Positions 9,093-16,683 of a stretch of 44,755 nucleotides of DNA are shown piece by piece. The notes below the pieces were generated by a model. That model searched no databases and had not been told where the DNA came from. It saw only the letters and a list, made by a program, of their open reading frames with translations. This stretch comes from an uncultured Clostridiaceae bacterium. GTDB taxonomy: Bacteria > Bacillota > Clostridia > TANB77 > CAG-465. The stretch lies in assembly GCA_947381905.1 (NCBI GenBank), contig CANCXL010000015.1:1-44755 (forward strand). Reading direction: 5' to 3'. Positions within the stretch are counted from its first letter, which is position 1, and each line of letters opens with the position of its first letter. The translations under genes and the position numbers were made by a program.

Positions 9093-9124
9093 AAAAGGAG
9101 ACTTACTTATTAAGTCTCCTTTTA
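9093..9124. terminator. Bidirectional terminator between DHHW and SGNH genes
   Basis: AAAGGAGACTTA and TAAGTCTCCTTT form a 12-bp stem around a 5-nt loop, with A/T tracts on both sides, between convergent genes. Confidence 0.85.
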
Positions 9125-9901
9125 AATTCCCATTACATCTGCCATATTATTTGCCCATAATTTATAATAAAAAGGTTTTGGATGAACACCATCACTTTCA
9201 AATTTTTTACCATCTTTTGCATTATCTAATAAAGAAGAGTTTTCTATAAAAGTAATATCATTTTTTTTACAAAACTCTTTAAGATGCTTATTGAAATCTT
9301 CTCTATATCCATATTCTGGATTTTTAGATAGAGCGTTGTCACTTACAGGTAGTATTTCATTGATACCAATTTTTATATTTGGAAATTTTTCTTTTATTGA
9401 TCTTATAACTCTATCATATGCATTTATATATCCATCAACATTTCCATTCCAACTTAAAAGGTCATTTGCTCCATATGCAAGTATTAATATATTAGGTTTA
9501 TAGCTATAAGCATCAGTTAAATCTTCTTCCATATATTGTATTACTCTGCCACGTGTCCATGTAACAGAAATGCTATCTAGAATTTGATATGCCTCTAGTC
9601 CTTCTGCAGTAGAGTCTCCGACTACCATTGCTTTGGCATTTAAAAATCTATCCCAAGCAGTATTGTTACTAAAACCATAGTTATTTCCTTTGAGCTTTGC
9701 TATTACGTTTTCATCTATAGGTGTAATAGAAAACTTTGCTATATTTGTATTAGTAACATTTAAAGTTAATTTTTCTTTTTTATTTAATAATAAAATGCTC
9801 ATAATAATTATAACAAAAATTATAACCAAAGGAATAAATCTATTATTAGATGATTTACCATTTCTTTTATTAAGAGTATTGTTATCATTTGTTTTGTACA
9901 T
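9122..9901 (-). CDS. Membrane-anchored SGNH/GDSL-family esterase
   Basis: A 259-residue protein with a basic N-terminus, one membrane segment (about 22-40) and an external SGNH hydrolase domain. All four blocks are present: VVGDSTAEG with Ser97, Gly and Asn in YGANDL (Gly144, Asn146), and DGVH with Asp237/His240. This fold removes or transfers O-acyl groups. Its position convergent with the MBOAT/DHHW pair suggests it acts on the same surface polymer, as an acetylesterase or second transferase (inference). The ATG at 9901 has GAGGCG upstream and its own promoter. Confidence 0.85.
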   Translation of the reverse strand: MYKTNDNNTLNKRNGKSSNNRFIPLVIIFVIIIMSILLLNKKEKLTLNVTNTNIAKFSITPIDENVIAKLKGNNYGFSNNTAWDRFLNAKAMVVGDSTAEGLEAYQILDSISVTWTRGRVIQYMEEDLTDAYSYKPNILILAYGANDLLSWNGNVDGYINAYDRVIRSIKEKFPNIKIGINEILPVSDNALSKNPEYGYREDFNKHLKEFCKKNDITFIENSSLLDNAKDGKKFESDGVHPKPFYYKLWANNMADVMGI

Positions 9902-9928
9902 ATAATCGCCTCTATATAATCAACTATA

Positions 9929-9957
9929 ATTATATTCTTATTTTTTTTATTTTTCAA
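9929..9957 (-). promoter_or_regulatory. Promoter of the SGNH esterase gene
   Basis: Minus strand: TTGAAA (9952-9957), 17-nt spacer, TATAAT (9929-9934). Confidence 0.7.
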
Positions 9958-9974
9958 CAAAATTATACAATTTA

Positions 9975-10003
9975 TTGTACTATATACTTTTTTATGATAA
10001 AAT
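9975..10003 (+). promoter_or_regulatory. Promoter of the DUF4358-like gene
   Basis: TTGTAC (9975-9980), 17-nt spacer, TAAAAT (9998-10003). It is divergent from the SGNH esterase promoter. Confidence 0.65.
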
Positions 10004-10022
10004 ATAAACTGTAGGAGGTGCT

Positions 10023-10511
10023 ATGATGAATAAAAAAGTTTTAGGTATAGCTTTAGGAGTTGTAGTAGTTGTTGCTATTATAGTAGCGTGTGTATGCATG
10101 CTTCCAAAATCTAGTGCAAGTAAAAATATTGAAGGTAATTTAGAAGATTTAATGTCTAAATTATATAATGGTATTTCACCAGATGATATGCCTGCACTTG
10201 CAACAAATCCAGTTACACAAGAAAACATTGAGTATTATCTTGGGACATCAGATATACAATACAAAGAGGGACTTGCATCAGAACCTTTAATGAGTTCTAT
10301 TGCACATTCTGTAGTATTACTTAGATTAAATTCTGCAGATGATGCTAATGCAGTTAAAGAAAAAATTAGAAATAATGTTAACCCTAGAAAATGGATTTGT
10401 GTTGAAGTTGAACAAAAAGACGTAAAAATAGAAAGCTCAGGAGACTTAGTAGTTCTTATCATGGTTAACGAACTTTCAGACAAAATACTTGAAAACTTTA
10501 ACAATTTATAA
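10023..10511 (+). CDS. DUF4358-like membrane-anchored protein
   Basis: A 162-residue protein with an N-terminal membrane segment (about 6-27) whose end resembles a lipoprotein or anchor region (VACVCML), followed by a small extracellular alpha/beta domain. The C-terminal block PRKWICVEVEQKDV...VVLIMV resembles DUF4358 proteins, a Clostridial family of unknown role; I rate this assignment as moderate. AGGAGG lies 4 nt from the ATG at 10023 and 7 nt from a second ATG at 10026, so the latter may be the real start. Monocistronic: its own promoter and a strong terminator enclose it. Confidence 0.65.
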   Translation: MMNKKVLGIALGVVVVVAIIVACVCMLPKSSASKNIEGNLEDLMSKLYNGISPDDMPALATNPVTQENIEYYLGTSDIQYKEGLASEPLMSSIAHSVVLLRLNSADDANAVKEKIRNNVNPRKWICVEVEQKDVKIESSGDLVVLIMVNELSDKILENFNNL

Positions 10512-10520
10512 TGTTAAATT

Positions 10521-10558
10521 AAATGACCTTTAAGATTTATCTTAAAGGTCATTTTTAT
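10521..10558 (+). terminator. Terminator after the DUF4358-like gene
   Basis: AAATGACCTTTAAG and CTTAAAGGTCATTT form a perfect 14-bp stem with a 6-nt loop, then TTT. Confidence 0.85.
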
Positions 10559-10619
10559 ATATTTCTTTATTTTTATAGTAATATATGTTATATTATTTAT
10601 GTTAAAGGACGTGAGAAAA

Positions 10620-12317
10620 ATGATTAGTTTAATAGATGTAAAATATGATCATGGATATAAAGATAAGCTCTTAGATGGTGTATCTTTTGAAATAAAAAAA
10701 GGTGATATAGTAGCAATTGTTGGCGCAAACGGATGTGGAAAATCTACTATGCTAAAGTTAATAAATTCAGAAGATAGTGTAGACAGTGGTACTATAGCTA
10801 TAAGTCAGGATATGAAAGTTATGGCAAAACTTGAACAAATACCAGAAAGACTAGAAGATGATGTAACAGTTCAAGATGTACTTATGCCAGAGATATATAA
10901 TGCTCAAAAAGAGGTGGAAAATGCATCTCTTGCATTTTCTTGTCCAGATGCAGATATGGCAAAGGTAGAAAAAAGATTTCAAAAAGCGTTAGAAAATTTA
11001 GAAAACGTAACAAAAGATGGAATTCATAAGATATCTACAGCAAGACAAAAACTAAAAATAACAGACGATATGTTAGATAAAAAATATAATGTTTTAAGTG
11101 GTGGACAAAAGACTCGTGTGAATTTGTGCAATATAATGGCAAAAGAGCCAGAGGTATTATTACTTGATGAACCTACAAACCATCTAGATTTTGAAGCATT
11201 ATCTGAACTAGAACGATTTATAAAAAGCTGTGGTAAAACAGTAATAGTTGTATCTCATGATAGGTATTTTATAGACAAAGTCGCAAATAAGACTATACTA
11301 CTTGAAAATGGTAAAGCATATGTAACATATGGTGGATACACGAAATTTTTAGAGGAAAATGCTATAAGAAAACAAAAGCAAGAACAAGACTATATTAATC
11401 AGCAAAATGAAATAAATAGATTAGAAGAGGCTGCTAAAAAATTAAGAACATTTGGAAGAATTGGAGATAATGAAGGCTTCTTTAAAAGAGCAAAAGCTAT
11501 AGAGGGAAGAATTGAAAAAATGAACCCGCTTGATAAACCTAAAGAGGCAAATAAGATAAACCTAGATTTTGATGTTAAAGGTAAAACTGGAAATGATATT
11601 ATAAAGTTTAATAATTTATCAATAGGTTTTGACGATAAGATAATATTTGAGAATTTAAATTTTGAGTTATTTCATGGTGAAAGAATATGCATTATGGGAA
11701 AAAATGGAGCAGGAAAATCAACATTAATTAGAGCTATAATAAATGCTTGCAATGAGCAAGAAATTGAGGGAATGCTTGGTGGAGAATATAAAATAGGTGG
11801 TAATATTAGTATTGGATATATTCCACAAGAAATTCATTTTGAAAATGAAGAAGATAGTGTTATAGATAATTTTAGAACTTATTTTAAGGGAGAAGAGACT
11901 AGACTAAGATCTACTCTTGTTCATTTTGGCTTTTATAATGATACTATATTTAAGCCTGTTGGAAAGCTATCTGGCGGAGAAAAAGTGCGACTACTTCTTG
12001 CAGAACTTATTCAAAGTAAAGCTAATATACTTATATTTGATGAGCCAACAAACCATATAGATGCAGATACTCGTAATACATTAGAAGCAGCTTTACTTGA
12101 ATATAAAGGGACAATCATATTTGTATCTCATGATAGATATTTTATAAATAAGATTGCAACATCAGTTGCACTTCTTAAAAACGGGAAGATTACTAAATAT
12201 GTTGGAAATTATGATCAATACCAAGAGACTATAAAAAGACAAGAAGAGAAAGTAAATAAAGAGGCAAGTGTACAACAAGCATTAAAACCTAAAAAAAGAA
12301 GAGGAAATTTTATATAA
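10620..12317 (+). CDS. ABC-F family ATPase
   Basis: A 565-residue protein of two ABC domains without membrane segments, as in ABC-F factors that act on the ribosome. Domain 1 has Walker A GANGCGKST (~35-43), signature LSGGQ (~159) and LLDEPTNHLD. Domain 2 has Walker A GKNGAGKST (~360), LSGGEKVR (~450) and IFDEPTNHID. Between them is the charged helical linker (about 245-315) that reaches the peptidyl-transferase region in this family, and the end is basic (KPKKRRGNF). Whether it is a housekeeping or an antibiotic-protection member cannot be decided by eye. I start at 10620, where ABC-F proteins usually begin; an in-frame ATG at 10599 lacks a ribosome site. Confidence 0.87.
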   Translation: MISLIDVKYDHGYKDKLLDGVSFEIKKGDIVAIVGANGCGKSTMLKLINSEDSVDSGTIAISQDMKVMAKLEQIPERLEDDVTVQDVLMPEIYNAQKEVENASLAFSCPDADMAKVEKRFQKALENLENVTKDGIHKISTARQKLKITDDMLDKKYNVLSGGQKTRVNLCNIMAKEPEVLLLDEPTNHLDFEALSELERFIKSCGKTVIVVSHDRYFIDKVANKTILLENGKAYVTYGGYTKFLEENAIRKQKQEQDYINQQNEINRLEEAAKKLRTFGRIGDNEGFFKRAKAIEGRIEKMNPLDKPKEANKINLDFDVKGKTGNDIIKFNNLSIGFDDKIIFENLNFELFHGERICIMGKNGAGKSTLIRAIINACNEQEIEGMLGGEYKIGGNISIGYIPQEIHFENEEDSVIDNFRTYFKGEETRLRSTLVHFGFYNDTIFKPVGKLSGGEKVRLLLAELIQSKANILIFDEPTNHIDADTRNTLEAALLEYKGTIIFVSHDRYFINKIATSVALLKNGKITKYVGNYDQYQETIKRQEEKVNKEASVQQALKPKKRRGNFI

Positions 12318-12358
12318 ATTAAAAAATATTTATGTAAAATATAGAAGACAAAATTAAA

Positions 12359-12387
12359 TTGACAAAGAAGTTTTACAATGATATAAT
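12359..12387 (+). promoter_or_regulatory. Promoter of the five-gene unknown operon
   Basis: TTGACA (12359-12364), 17-nt spacer, TATAAT (12382-12387): both hexamers are perfect consensus. The leader is about 42 nt. Confidence 0.85.
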
Positions 12388-12435
12388 CTTGATGTGATTA
12401 AAAGTGTGTACAATATAGCATAGGAGTATTAAAAA

Positions 12436-12813
12436 ATGGAGTATGTAGAGTTTGAGGAATGGAAAAAATTTAAGAAAGAAAAAAATTATAAAGAATCTAT
12501 TGATATTTTAATAGACGAGATAGCAACAAATTTAGTTAGAGTACATAATCATTATTCTGACGTAAAATATGACGAAAAAAAAGAACTTGGTATAGCTTTT
12601 AACTATTTAGATTATGGAAAAAATAGTAAAAACAAAAGCATAAATGATATGAAATTATTTATTGATTTTTGTGGGGAACTTAGCTTATTAGATAGAGCAT
12701 ATTGTGATATATTAGAAGATAGTGCTTGGGGAACATTTAAGGATTTATTAAAAGATGTAGAAATATTAAGAGAAAAAGCAATAAAGGAAATCTTAAGAAT
12801 AAAAGAAATATAG
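12436..12813 (+). CDS. Hypothetical protein, first of a tandem paralogous pair (125 aa)
   Basis: Not recognised. A small, charged, apparently all-helical cytoplasmic protein starting MEYVEFEEWKKFKKEK. By my count it shares 80 of 125 residues with the next gene, with no gaps. The best-conserved blocks are the first 16 residues, YSDVKYDEK, and LSLLDR-YCDILEDS-WGTFK. The start is fixed by TAGGAG and a consensus promoter. It heads a same-strand group of five unknown genes with small gaps or overlaps. Tandem copies of small soluble proteins are common among immunity or antitoxin-like genes, but nothing in the sequence proves that here. Confidence 0.75.
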   Translation: MEYVEFEEWKKFKKEKNYKESIDILIDEIATNLVRVHNHYSDVKYDEKKELGIAFNYLDYGKNSKNKSINDMKLFIDFCGELSLLDRAYCDILEDSAWGTFKDLLKDVEILREKAIKEILRIKEI

Positions 12814-12839
12814 TAAAATGATTATAGGAGTGTAAGAAC

Positions 12840-13217
12840 ATGGAGTATGTAGAATTTGAAGAGTGGAAAAAATTTAAGAAAGAAAAAAAATATAAAGAGG
12901 CTGTAGAAACGCTTGAAGATGAAATGGCTACAAATTTGGTTAGAATACATAACTATTATTCTGATGTGAAATATGATGAAAAAACTCAATTAGCTGTAGC
13001 CTTTGGTAGTATAGATTATGCTAAAAACAGTAAAATGGATACAATTGAGGAAATGAGAAAACTTGGATATCTTTCTACAGAATTATCTCTTTTAGATAGA
13101 GGATATTGTGATATATTAGAAGATAGTTTTTGGGGAACGTTTAAAGAATTGCTAAAAGATGCAGAAAAATTGAGAAAAAAATTAATTAGAGAATTTTCAA
13201 AGCATAGAAATGTATAA
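12840..13217 (+). CDS. Hypothetical protein, second of a tandem paralogous pair (125 aa)
   Basis: A paralogue of the preceding gene, of identical length and 64% identical by hand count. The middle (about 66-80) and the last ten residues have diverged most, while the DEK motif and the WGTFK block are kept. The ribosome site ATAGGAGTG lies before the ATG. The duplication is old enough for clear divergence, yet both frames are intact, which suggests both copies are kept for use. The 3' end overlaps or nearly touches the next gene. Function unknown. Confidence 0.75.
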   Translation: MEYVEFEEWKKFKKEKKYKEAVETLEDEMATNLVRIHNYYSDVKYDEKTQLAVAFGSIDYAKNSKMDTIEEMRKLGYLSTELSLLDRGYCDILEDSFWGTFKELLKDAEKLRKKLIREFSKHRNV

Positions 13218-13227
13218 TGGTGATGAT

Positions 13228-13791
13228 ATGGAGCAAATAATTGAAAAAATAAATATAGTTTTATATGAATTAAGAGAAAGTAAGTATTCGTATCAAGAAG
13301 ATGAAAATTTCGAAGTGGAGCGTGAAAAATTTTTTAGGCTTAAAAATGAAATATTTGGTTATTTTAAAGATGTTTATGATAATATACATAAAAATAAACT
13401 AGATATAAATCAAACGAGTAGAATGAAGAATAGTATCAATTTAAGTGAGGAACTAGAATATTATTCAGATTATTCGGATCCATCGCCTATTGAATATGTA
13501 GAGTCTCTTGCTTTGTTTACTGAAATGGCAAACAATATGGCACATATAATAGAAAGTGAAATAAAAAATAATGGCTTAAATAAAAATAAAGATTTAAATA
13601 GAGTAAAAAAACTAATGTATGAAATGAAAACTATCACATTAGATAAAATCGCAAGAGTAGGTATAAATAGAGAAAGTGAGGGTATTATTGTTGGTACAGA
13701 AACAGACGACTATAAGTCTGTAAACAATAAGGTTTTGGTCTTAGATTTGCCAAGATACGGACAGCTATCATGGCATTATAGTGGAAAATGA
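13228..13791 (+). CDS. Hypothetical protein of the five-gene operon (187 aa)
   Basis: Not recognised. It is mostly helical and acidic until about residue 155, then ends in a short beta-like segment VLVLDLPRYGQLSWHYSGK whose Tyr-Gly-Gln and Ser-Trp-His look like a conserved motif. I choose the ATG at 13228, preceded by GGTGAT; an in-frame ATG at 13210 (193 aa) overlaps the previous gene and has no ribosome site. Its stop overlaps the next start (ATGA), which implies translational coupling. The next protein may be a physical partner. Confidence 0.65.
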   Translation: MEQIIEKINIVLYELRESKYSYQEDENFEVEREKFFRLKNEIFGYFKDVYDNIHKNKLDINQTSRMKNSINLSEELEYYSDYSDPSPIEYVESLALFTEMANNMAHIIESEIKNNGLNKNKDLNRVKKLMYEMKTITLDKIARVGINRESEGIIVGTETDDYKSVNNKVLVLDLPRYGQLSWHYSGK

Positions 13792-14195
13792 ATATGTATG
13801 AACCTAAGCATTTAGGCAAACTCCCAACCTATAGATATGAAATACAAAAGGGAGTAATGGATTCAAGAGAAACATCTTTAAATTCTAAATTGTTACTAGG
13901 ACAAGGTCATGTTAATGATTTAAATATCCATAATAAAATAGATAGAGAAATTCCATTTGGACATGAGGACGAATTAAAGCTTGCTTTAGATATATACTAT
14001 GATATATTAAATAATAAAGATGAGTATGCAACATATGAGAGCAAATTAAGAAGAGCGTGTTTAAGACATGGAATGCCATCAAAAGAGACTTTTAATATGA
14101 TACTAGATAAAGTAATGGATACAATGTATGGAAAGCTTAATTATGAAAAGGACGAGCTTAAAAAGTGGAGGGATAATATAGAACATGATAGATGA
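13788..14195 (+). CDS. Hypothetical protein of the five-gene operon (135 aa)
   Basis: Not recognised. The N-terminal ~45 residues look extended and polar (MYEPKHLGKLPTYRYE...), followed by a helical C-terminal region with a cluster of charged residues (KLRRACLRHGMPSKETFN). It starts within the stop codon of the previous gene through an ATGA overlap, and its own end overlaps the next gene by 11 nt. Stoichiometric co-expression is therefore likely. No signal peptide or membrane segment. A frameshift splitting one longer gene into this and the previous one is conceivable, but both frames are well formed. Confidence 0.65.
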   Translation: MNMYEPKHLGKLPTYRYEIQKGVMDSRETSLNSKLLLGQGHVNDLNIHNKIDREIPFGHEDELKLALDIYYDILNNKDEYATYESKLRRACLRHGMPSKETFNMILDKVMDTMYGKLNYEKDELKKWRDNIEHDR

Positions 14196-14757
14196 TAATA
14201 TTAGCGTAAGAGTTATAAATGAGGTAGCTCAAATAATAGAGGACTTATCTATAGAAAGAAAGAAACAAATACCAGAAAACATATTAAACTTTTATATAAA
14301 TGGAGCCAAGGAAAAAGAAAAGTATAAAGTAGATAAAAACATACCAATAGATAAACAAGATTTAGATAAAGAGACATATAATCACGTGGCAATGATATTA
14401 AGTTATATAAAAAGAGAATATGAGTATGTAGAAATAAATCCAAGTTGGACAACCTATAGTAAAAAGAGCGAACAAATTGAAAAATTAGAAGAGGAAATAT
14501 CATTAAATTTATATAATATAAATAACATTTTAGCAGATAGAAGACTTGCTAAAGTAGAGTATGTACTAGATTTTGAGTATTATGGAAGATGTTTTAGAGA
14601 AGAAAATATAAAAAGATTAAAGCCATTTGTAGCATTATGTAGAATATTTAGTATAGTGCATAAAGAATATCTTTTAAAAGGTGATGAAGATAAGACATTA
14701 CAGATGTACATATTTATAACAGAAGAATTAAAGAAAAACATAGATTTAGTATTTTAA
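14185..14757 (+). CDS. Hypothetical protein, last gene of the five-gene operon (190 aa)
   Basis: Not firmly recognised. Residues ~28-75 (IPENILNFYINGAKEKEKYKVD...) resemble a pattern I recall from many short Clostridial hypothetical proteins: 'IP..FI.F...N.....EF..D...S...Q.L..ET.A....LY..Y'. The rest is helical and charged. The ATG at 14185 overlaps the previous gene by 11 nt, with GGAGGG about 11 nt upstream. A strong terminator follows, closing the operon. No membrane or secretion signal. Confidence 0.68.
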   Translation: MIDDNISVRVINEVAQIIEDLSIERKKQIPENILNFYINGAKEKEKYKVDKNIPIDKQDLDKETYNHVAMILSYIKREYEYVEINPSWTTYSKKSEQIEKLEEEISLNLYNINNILADRRLAKVEYVLDFEYYGRCFREENIKRLKPFVALCRIFSIVHKEYLLKGDEDKTLQMYIFITEELKKNIDLVF

Positions 14758-14765
14758 TTAAATAG

Positions 14766-14790
14766 AGAGCCACTTATGTGGCTCTTTTAT
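14766..14790. terminator. Bidirectional terminator between the unknown operon and dapL
   Basis: AGAGCCAC and GTGGCTCT enclose a TTAT loop, with TTTT after it on the plus strand. It sits between convergent transcription units. Confidence 0.85.
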
Positions 14791-14796
14791 ATGTTT

Positions 14797-15981
14797 TCAA
14801 ATATTTTTCATTCTCTCAATTGCTTTTAAAGTATTTTCTTTTGTATTAAATCCTGTAAATCTAAAATGATATTCACCATTTTTACCAAAACCAATTCCTG
14901 GAGTACCTACTATAGAATAGTTATTTAGTAGTTCATAGAAGAAATCCCAGCTTTTAATATTATTTGGAGTATTTATCCATACATATGGAGAGTTTACGTC
15001 AGTAATAGTTTTATCTATTAGATTTTTGCTTTTAAAGAAATCTAAAAGTAATTTAGTGTTTTCTAAATAATAACCTATATTATTATAAATTTCATCAAAT
15101 TTATTTTCTTTATATAAATTATATATACCATATTCACTTATATAAGATGGACCATTATATTTTGTGTCTTTTAGTCTTTTAAATAAGGCATTTATATATG
15201 TATTGTTTATAATTATTTTATCAGGAACTATAGTATAAGAAAGCCTAACTGGTGTATAACCAGCCGTTTTAGAAAAGCTTCTAAATTCTATTGCAACATC
15301 TTTTGCCCCATTTATTTCATATATGCTATGTATTGTGTTTTTTTGTGTTATGAACGCTTCATATGCTCCATCAAAAAAGATTAAAAAATTGTACTGTTTT
15401 GCAAGTTTAATTATTATTTCAAGATTTTCTCTAGATACTACTTTTCCAGTAGGGTTATTTGGACTACAAATATATAATATGTCTATAGAAAGTTTGTTAT
15501 TTTCAATATCGTGAGATAAATTTAAAATATCTTCATAATACACAATATTGTTACCACGTAAAATATTTGAATCTACATAGGCAGGATATACTGGATCTTG
15601 CACAGCTACAGTAATACCTGAGTTGAATATATCAAGGACATTTGAAATATCAGATTTGGAACTATCAGATATAAATATTTCATTTTTGTTGATATTTATA
15701 TTATTTTTTTCATAGTCTTTTAATATTATTTCTTCTTTTAAAAAATCATGACCACTACTTGGTGGATAACCAGTAAATGTATCTTTGTTAGATAGATTAG
15801 TAATAGCATTTATTGTACCGTTACAAATGGAAGGAGTAAGGGGGAGAGTAACGTCTCCAATAGATAAATCAATCAAGTCAGCATTTTTGTTGTTTTTTAC
15901 ATAGTTTCTTTTTTCTTCTGCAATTTTTGCAAAAAGATAGTTATCTTTTATATTTAGATAATTATTATTTATTTTAATCAT
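14797..15981 (-). CDS. dapL: LL-diaminopimelate aminotransferase (DapL-type)
   Basis: A 394-residue class I/II PLP aminotransferase. It matches the DapL pattern: IDLSIGDVTLPLTP near residue 38, FTGYPPSSGHDFL, AVQDPVYPAYVD, SPNNPTGKV, and the PLP-lysine block EFRSFSKTAGYTPVR with Lys238. DapL converts tetrahydrodipicolinate to LL-diaminopimelate in one step for lysine and peptidoglycan synthesis. One conserved block is altered: DapL's usual 'SDGAKCDTGNI' reads SDSSKSDISNV, so this is a divergent member or a related aminotransferase. GGAGGT lies 6 nt before the ATG. It is divergent from a tetR-like gene. Confidence 0.8.
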   Translation of the reverse strand: MIKINNNYLNIKDNYLFAKIAEEKRNYVKNNKNADLIDLSIGDVTLPLTPSICNGTINAITNLSNKDTFTGYPPSSGHDFLKEEIILKDYEKNNININKNEIFISDSSKSDISNVLDIFNSGITVAVQDPVYPAYVDSNILRGNNIVYYEDILNLSHDIENNKLSIDILYICSPNNPTGKVVSRENLEIIIKLAKQYNFLIFFDGAYEAFITQKNTIHSIYEINGAKDVAIEFRSFSKTAGYTPVRLSYTIVPDKIIINNTYINALFKRLKDTKYNGPSYISEYGIYNLYKENKFDEIYNNIGYYLENTKLLLDFFKSKNLIDKTITDVNSPYVWINTPNNIKSWDFFYELLNNYSIVGTPGIGFGKNGEYHFRFTGFNTKENTLKAIERMKNI

Positions 15982-16050
15982 AATATACCTCCATTATAAT
16001 CATAGTTAAAAAATTATTTATTATGACTTTTTCACAAAACTATCATTGAT

Positions 16051-16079
16051 TTATGACAGAATGTCATATAAAATATAAT
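16051..16079 (+). promoter_or_regulatory. Promoter of the TetR-patatin operon
   Basis: TTATGA (16051-16056), 17-nt spacer, TATAAT (16074-16079). The -35 hexamer and part of the spacer are covered by a palindrome, consistent with repression by the first gene's product. Confidence 0.55.
16053..16067. promoter_or_regulatory. Palindromic operator candidate for the TetR regulator
   Basis: ATGACA-GAA-TGTCAT is a perfect 6-3-6 inverted repeat over the promoter's -35 region. A half-site TTATGAC recurs at 16021-16027 toward dapL. TetR repressors commonly bind such repeats next to their own gene; the assignment is inferred from position. Confidence 0.6.
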
Positions 16080-16101
16080 GTATATAAAAGGATGTGATAA
16101 T

Positions 16102-16683
16102 ATGCCAACAATTACATTTTATAATTTAAAGGAAGATAAAAAGAAAGCAGTTATCTCTGCTGTAAAAAAAGAATTTTCAAGAATAGATTTAATTGATATG
16201 TCAGTAAAGAATATAGTAGAGGATGCACATATTGCAAGAGGTAGCTTTTATCAATACTTTGATTCAAGAGAAGATTTAATAGAATATATAATTAACACTG
16301 AATTTGAAGAAGAAGAGAGAATATATTTAAATTTAGTAAAAGAATGTAATAACGATATTTTTGAAGCTACATATAGGTTTTTAGATTTACTAATAGATGC
16401 ACAAAGTGAGAATCCAAAGTATTTTGTACACATATTTCAATATTTAAATGCAACTAAAATACTACCTTTAAAGAGTATAGATATAAATGATATATCATCA
16501 TATGTAAACATAGATATGTTAAATTTAAATAGTCTTGATCAAATACATGCTGCAATTAGAATTATAGCTACAATTACATTTGCTAAAAAACTTGAAATTC
16601 TTGAAGGAAGTATATCAAAAGAAGAAGGAATGAAACAATACAAAGAAGAGCTTAATGTGCTAAAGAGAGGGCTATTAAAATGA
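16102..16683 (+). CDS. TetR/AcrR-family transcriptional regulator
   Basis: A 193-residue regulator with an N-terminal helix-turn-helix (VKNIVEDAHIARGSFYQYF, about 30-50), the standard TetR pattern ending in 'SFYQYF.S.EDL', followed by a helical ligand-binding or dimerisation domain. The start at 16102 has AAGGATGTGAT upstream; an in-frame ATG at 16078 lies inside the promoter. Its TGA overlaps the ATG of the patatin-like gene, so the two are translationally coupled and the regulator probably controls that gene and itself. Control of divergent dapL is also possible. The ligand is unknown. Confidence 0.85.
   Translation: MPTITFYNLKEDKKKAVISAVKKEFSRIDLIDMSVKNIVEDAHIARGSFYQYFDSREDLIEYIINTEFEEEERIYLNLVKECNNDIFEATYRFLDLLIDAQSENPKYFVHIFQYLNATKILPLKSIDINDISSYVNIDMLNLNSLDQIHAAIRIIATITFAKKLEILEGSISKEEGMKQYKEELNVLKRGLLK

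Noticed and set aside
13228..14195. One gene split by a frameshift
   Set aside because: The ATGA overlap and two well-formed frames fit ordinary translational coupling; nothing in sequence demands a fusion.
12436..14757. Prophage remnant
   Set aside because: No integrase, structural or lysis genes and no attachment-site-like repeats flank the five genes; a stand-alone operon fits better.
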